Assembly (NCBI GenBank): GCA_046050145.1
Contig: JBJOQC010000003.1
Location: 1-14,589 of the forward strand
Direction: 5' to 3'
Source: CAYZPE01 sp046050145
Lineage (GTDB): Bacteria; Patescibacteriota; Minisyncoccia; Phycocordibacterales; CAYZPE01
DNA: 14,589 nt
The position numbers and the translations under genes were made by a program. Shown here in pieces: positions 12,682 to 14,589 of this stretch (positions are counted from its first letter, which is position 1; each line of letters begins with the position of its first letter). The notes below the pieces were generated by a model that saw only the letters and a program-made list of their open reading frames with translations, had not been told where the DNA came from and searched no databases.

Positions 12682-13653
12682 ATGTTCGCTCACAAGATAC
12701 ATGTTGGAGTTCTCCGTGGAGGACCCTCATCTGAGTATGATGTTTCTCTTAAAACGGGTGGAAGTATTTTAAAGCACTTAGGAGAAAAATATCAGGCTCA
12801 CGATATTTTGATTGATAAAGAAGGTATTTGGCATTCCCAAGGTCTTCCTCGTACTCCAGATAGAATTTTAAGAAAGCTTGATGTTGTTATCAATGCTCTC
12901 CATGGTGAATATGGGGAAGATGGAACTGTTCAACGAATACTAGAACATTTCAAGATTCCTTTTACTGGTTCAGGAGTATTTGGCTCTTCTCTTGCAATGA
13001 ATAAAGTCCAAGCAAAAAAGATGTTTCATAATGCTGGTCTTCAGGTCGCAAAAACACATATATTAAAAAAAGAAGATACAACAAAAGAGAGTTTGTATGA
13101 ATTTTATATATCACTTCCATATCAGGTTATTGTAAAACCTATTAGTAAAGGTTCTTCGGTTGGTGTCGCACTTGTTCGAGATTTTGGCACGTTTGTAAGA
13201 GCACTCGATGTTTTATTTGATACAGAAGAGCAGGTGCTTGTCGAAGAATTTATTGAAGGAAGGGAAGCGACTTGCGGAGTGGTGGAGGCTTTTAGGGGGA
13301 TGAATCTATATCCTCTACTACCGATTGAAATAATAAAGCCAAAACATAAAGATTTTTTTGATTATGAAGCAAAATATGGAGGTGGTACACAAGAGATTTG
13401 TCCTGCACCATTTCCCCTTGAAATAAAAAGACAAGTACAGCATATGGCAATGCGTGCCCACGAAGCTCTTCATTTGAGACACTATTCACGCTCAGATTTT
13501 ATTTGGAATTCTCAACGTGGAATTTTTATACTTGAAACAAATTCTTTGCCAGGACTTACCGAAGAGTCTCTCTTACCAAAAGCTCTGGAGGCGGTTGGAT
13601 GCAAGTTCTCACACTTTCTAGATCACTTGGTGACAGTTGCGATGGGGAAATAA
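12682..13653 (+). CDS. ddl: D-alanine--D-alanine ligase (ATP-grasp)
   Basis: 323 aa, normal for the family. It makes D-Ala-D-Ala from two D-Ala and ATP in the cytoplasm, for the peptidoglycan stem peptide. Motifs: GGPSSEYDVS (13-22), NALHGEYGEDG (71-81), GSGVFGSSLAMNK (96-108), KPISKGSSVGV (152-162), VEEFIEGREAT (187-197), FFDYEAKY (225-232), then Asp272, Glu285 and Asn287 (RSDF, ILETNSLPG), which bind Mg and ATP in known Ddl enzymes, ending in TEESLLPKA. YDVS and NSLPGLTEESL differ slightly from the common form (NTMPGFT) but no catalytic residue is lost. No SD; the TATAAT box suggests leaderless translation. Other peptidoglycan genes are not in the window. The neighbouring small gene on the minus strand is unrelated. 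Confidence 0.95.
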   Translation: MFAHKIHVGVLRGGPSSEYDVSLKTGGSILKHLGEKYQAHDILIDKEGIWHSQGLPRTPDRILRKLDVVINALHGEYGEDGTVQRILEHFKIPFTGSGVFGSSLAMNKVQAKKMFHNAGLQVAKTHILKKEDTTKESLYEFYISLPYQVIVKPISKGSSVGVALVRDFGTFVRALDVLFDTEEQVLVEEFIEGREATCGVVEAFRGMNLYPLLPIEIIKPKHKDFFDYEAKYGGGTQEICPAPFPLEIKRQVQHMAMRAHEALHLRHYSRSDFIWNSQRGIFILETNSLPGLTEESLLPKALEAVGCKFSHFLDHLVTVAMGK

Positions 13654-13683
13654 AAAACCCCGAACCAGTTAAGGTTGGGGTTT
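13652..13683. terminator. Bidirectional terminator after ddl
   Basis: AAACCCC-G-AACC (13655-13666) pairs with GGTTGGGGTTT (13673-13683), with one bulged G. The A-run at 13652-13657 gives a U-tract on the minus strand for the 93-aa gene. Confidence 0.8.
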
Positions 13684-13718
13684 GTTGATGGGTGTAGTTT
13701 TGTAATTTTACTTGAAGT

Positions 13719-14000
13719 CTACTCTTCGATGGGTATACCTCGTATTTGATCAAGACTTTTCAGTGTTTGGCACAGTGGATGTTGATCGTAGTTTACCCAC
13801 CACTGTTGGTTAGTTGTTTTCCAGAGGCGTCCTCGAATTAATCGTCCTCCTTCTGTGGATTTTGCCTCACGAAATATTTCGATGAGACAGAGATTTCCCA
13901 ACCATTTAATGTGTTGGGAATGGATTGGGTGAGGTGCAATTTCTTCAACAAACCGCTTGACCGTAATCGGTTCATTTTGTTTGTTCATGATCGTTGCCAT
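13719..14000 (-). CDS. Hypothetical 93-aa protein
   Basis: Not recognised. The ATG at 14000 is chosen because AGGAG (14007-14011 complement) lies 6 nt upstream; a longer reading from 14054 would run back into the promoter. It starts MATIMNKQNEPITVKRFVEE, has a WLGNLCLIEIFREA segment (about 34-47), a basic GGRLIRGRLWKTTNQQWWVNYDQH part (52-75) rich in Arg and Trp, and an acidic end, IPIEE. No membrane segment. The basic, aromatic middle would suit nucleic-acid or ligand binding, but this is speculation. A clear promoter at 14045-14073 and a terminator at 13652-13683 make it a complete small unit. Confidence 0.65.
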   Translation of the reverse strand: MATIMNKQNEPITVKRFVEEIAPHPIHSQHIKWLGNLCLIEIFREAKSTEGGRLIRGRLWKTTNQQWWVNYDQHPLCQTLKSLDQIRGIPIEE

Positions 14001-14044
14001 GGCGTTCTCCTGAAGAAGTTTTGGTAAAGAACTATTTACTACGT

Positions 14045-14073
14045 AAGATATCATAAATTATCACTATTGTCAA
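14045..14073 (-). promoter_or_regulatory. Promoter of the 93-aa gene
   Basis: On the minus strand, a perfect TTGACA (14068-14073) and TATCTT (14045-14050) are 17 bp apart, leaving a leader of about 38 nt with an AGGAG SD. Confidence 0.7.
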
Positions 14074-14112
14074 CATAGATTACAGGAATCTCGAATCTTA
14101 CAGATTCTGTAC

Positions 14113-14160
14113 ACCTGTTCTGTTTTTTGTTTCGCAAGCTCACAAAAAACTATCACAGGT
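14113..14160. repeat. Two-part hairpin
   Basis: ACCTGT (14113-14118) pairs with ACAGGT (14155-14160), enclosing GTTTTTTGT (14122-14130) with ACAAAAAAC (14142-14150). No gene overlaps it. Confidence 0.6.
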
Positions 14161-14174
14161 TTTCGAGTCCTGAC

Positions 14175-14197
14175 AAAACTGCTCCCAGCAGTTTTTT
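14175..14197 (+). terminator. Orphan intrinsic terminator
   Basis: AAAACTGCT (14175-14183) pairs with AGCAGTTTT (14187-14195) around CCC, followed by more T. No plus-strand gene is visible just upstream, so it may end an RNA or block transcription across the region. Confidence 0.7.
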
Positions 14198-14202
14198 AGG
14201 GT

Positions 14203-14243
14203 CCACACAAAACAAAAACGCCTTTCGGCGTTTTATCGTGTGG
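14203..14243. terminator. Nested hairpin, terminator-like
   Basis: AAAACGCC (14215-14222) pairs with GGCGTTTT (14227-14234), and outside it CCACAC (14203-14208) pairs with GTGTGG (14238-14243). The inner stem has A/T arms in both directions. Confidence 0.6.
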
Positions 14244-14256
14244 TGTGTCATTAACA

Positions 14257-14589
14257 AAGTCCGAACCTATTACGAACAAAATCCTGATGCGGACTAACAA
14301 AAGGACTCGGTTTTGCGGAAGCAATTTTCTGGGAATATGGTTTCCGCAAAACCTCGGCTAATTTCGGATTTCGCAAGCGGAGGAGGAGGGGTCTGGGGAG
14401 GAATCCTCCGCTTGCTCCATCCGTTTTCTTTTGGCGAAATTCGGGGCGGACAAAAAATACAGAAATTCAATATTGTGCCTCTACCATTCTACTATTTTTG
14501 CGTCATGATCTAAAGGGGTCCATCCTCGGCATTCGCCTCGGACATTTCCGCTAGGGCTACTCGCGCCTAGATGTCTAGGTTTGGCGCAT
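14257..14589. other. Right-end gene-free region with inverted repeats
   Basis: Locally richer in G+C than the flanking intergenic DNA. It holds AGTCCG/CGGACT (14258-14263, 14290-14295); a perfect 12-bp stem GGTTTTGCGGAA/TTCCGCAAAACC (14309-14320, 14342-14353); and a perfect 12-bp stem GCAAGCGGAGGA/TCCTCCGCTTGC (14373-14384, 14404-14415) enclosed by a further pairing of 14365-14372 with 14436-14443. The last 30 bases contain CCTAG (14566-14570), which can pair with CTAGG on either side. A 66-aa plus frame crosses the hairpins (14313-14513) but has no SD and is not credited. Function unknown: structured RNA, recombination site or decayed element. Confidence 0.5.
14481..14588 (-). other. Possible C-terminal end of a gene entering from the right
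   Basis: A minus-strand frame stays open from the right edge to a TAG at 14481-14483, giving 35 residues that end TPLDHDAKIVEW. It is too short to judge and the start is outside the window. It may be a chance open frame in structured DNA. Confidence 0.2.

Noticed and set aside
14313..14513. 66-aa plus-strand open frame
   Set aside because: It crosses two perfect 12-bp hairpins, has no SD and a Gly-rich low-complexity composition that follows from the repeat sequence.
14101..14589. CRISPR array or integron attC array
   Set aside because: The hairpins differ in sequence, size and spacing, and no repeat-spacer pattern or attC core (GTTRRRY) pair is seen.

Overview
The window looks like chromosomal DNA from a Candidate Phyla Radiation (Patescibacteria) bacterium, most likely a Parcubacteria-type lineage. 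This is inferred from AT-rich compact coding, large genes that mostly lack a Shine-Dalgarno (SD) sequence, a sensorless patescibacterial-style histidine kinase, a shortened UvrA, a cysteine-free UvrC without its C-terminal HhH domain, and many small orphan proteins. UGA is used as a stop (uvrB and the sigma-like gene), so the code is standard, unlike Gracilibacteria or Absconditabacteria. No tRNA, rRNA, CRISPR array or transposase was recognised. Layout, left to right: a terminator (66-99) for a gene off the left edge; a 94-aa orphan protein with its own promoter; a LOG/TIGR00730-family gene on the minus strand, divergent from a membrane-anchored FKBP prolyl isomerase with which it appears to share a palindromic -35 box; a hidden 55-aa minus-strand gene; tgt (tRNA-guanine transglycosylase); a sigma-70-like factor with a consensus promoter, structured leader and TTG start; uvrB; a sensorless histidine kinase; a receiver-only response regulator; uvrA; two small minus-strand genes, one resembling an acyl carrier protein without its serine; uvrC; a 309-bp gap with two structured RNA candidates; ddl (D-Ala-D-Ala ligase); a 93-aa minus-strand orphan; and about 590 bp of right-end DNA with no convincing gene but six hairpins, including two perfect 12-bp stems. 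All three subunits of the UvrABC nucleotide excision repair nuclease lie within about 8 kb, with a two-component pair between uvrB and uvrA. UvrA and UvrB would find and verify lesions and UvrC would cut on both sides; the kinase and receiver could be co-expressed with them, but a repair link is only positional. The other recognisable genes are housekeeping: tRNA modification, peptidoglycan precursor synthesis, extracytoplasmic protein folding and transcription initiation. Two expression styles are visible. Most large conserved genes have no SD, and some have a -10 box 6-7 nt from the ATG, suggesting leaderless transcripts. The small orphan genes and the sigma-like gene mostly have clear promoters, SD sites and their own hairpin terminators, and several sit as monocistronic units on the minus strand between the large genes.
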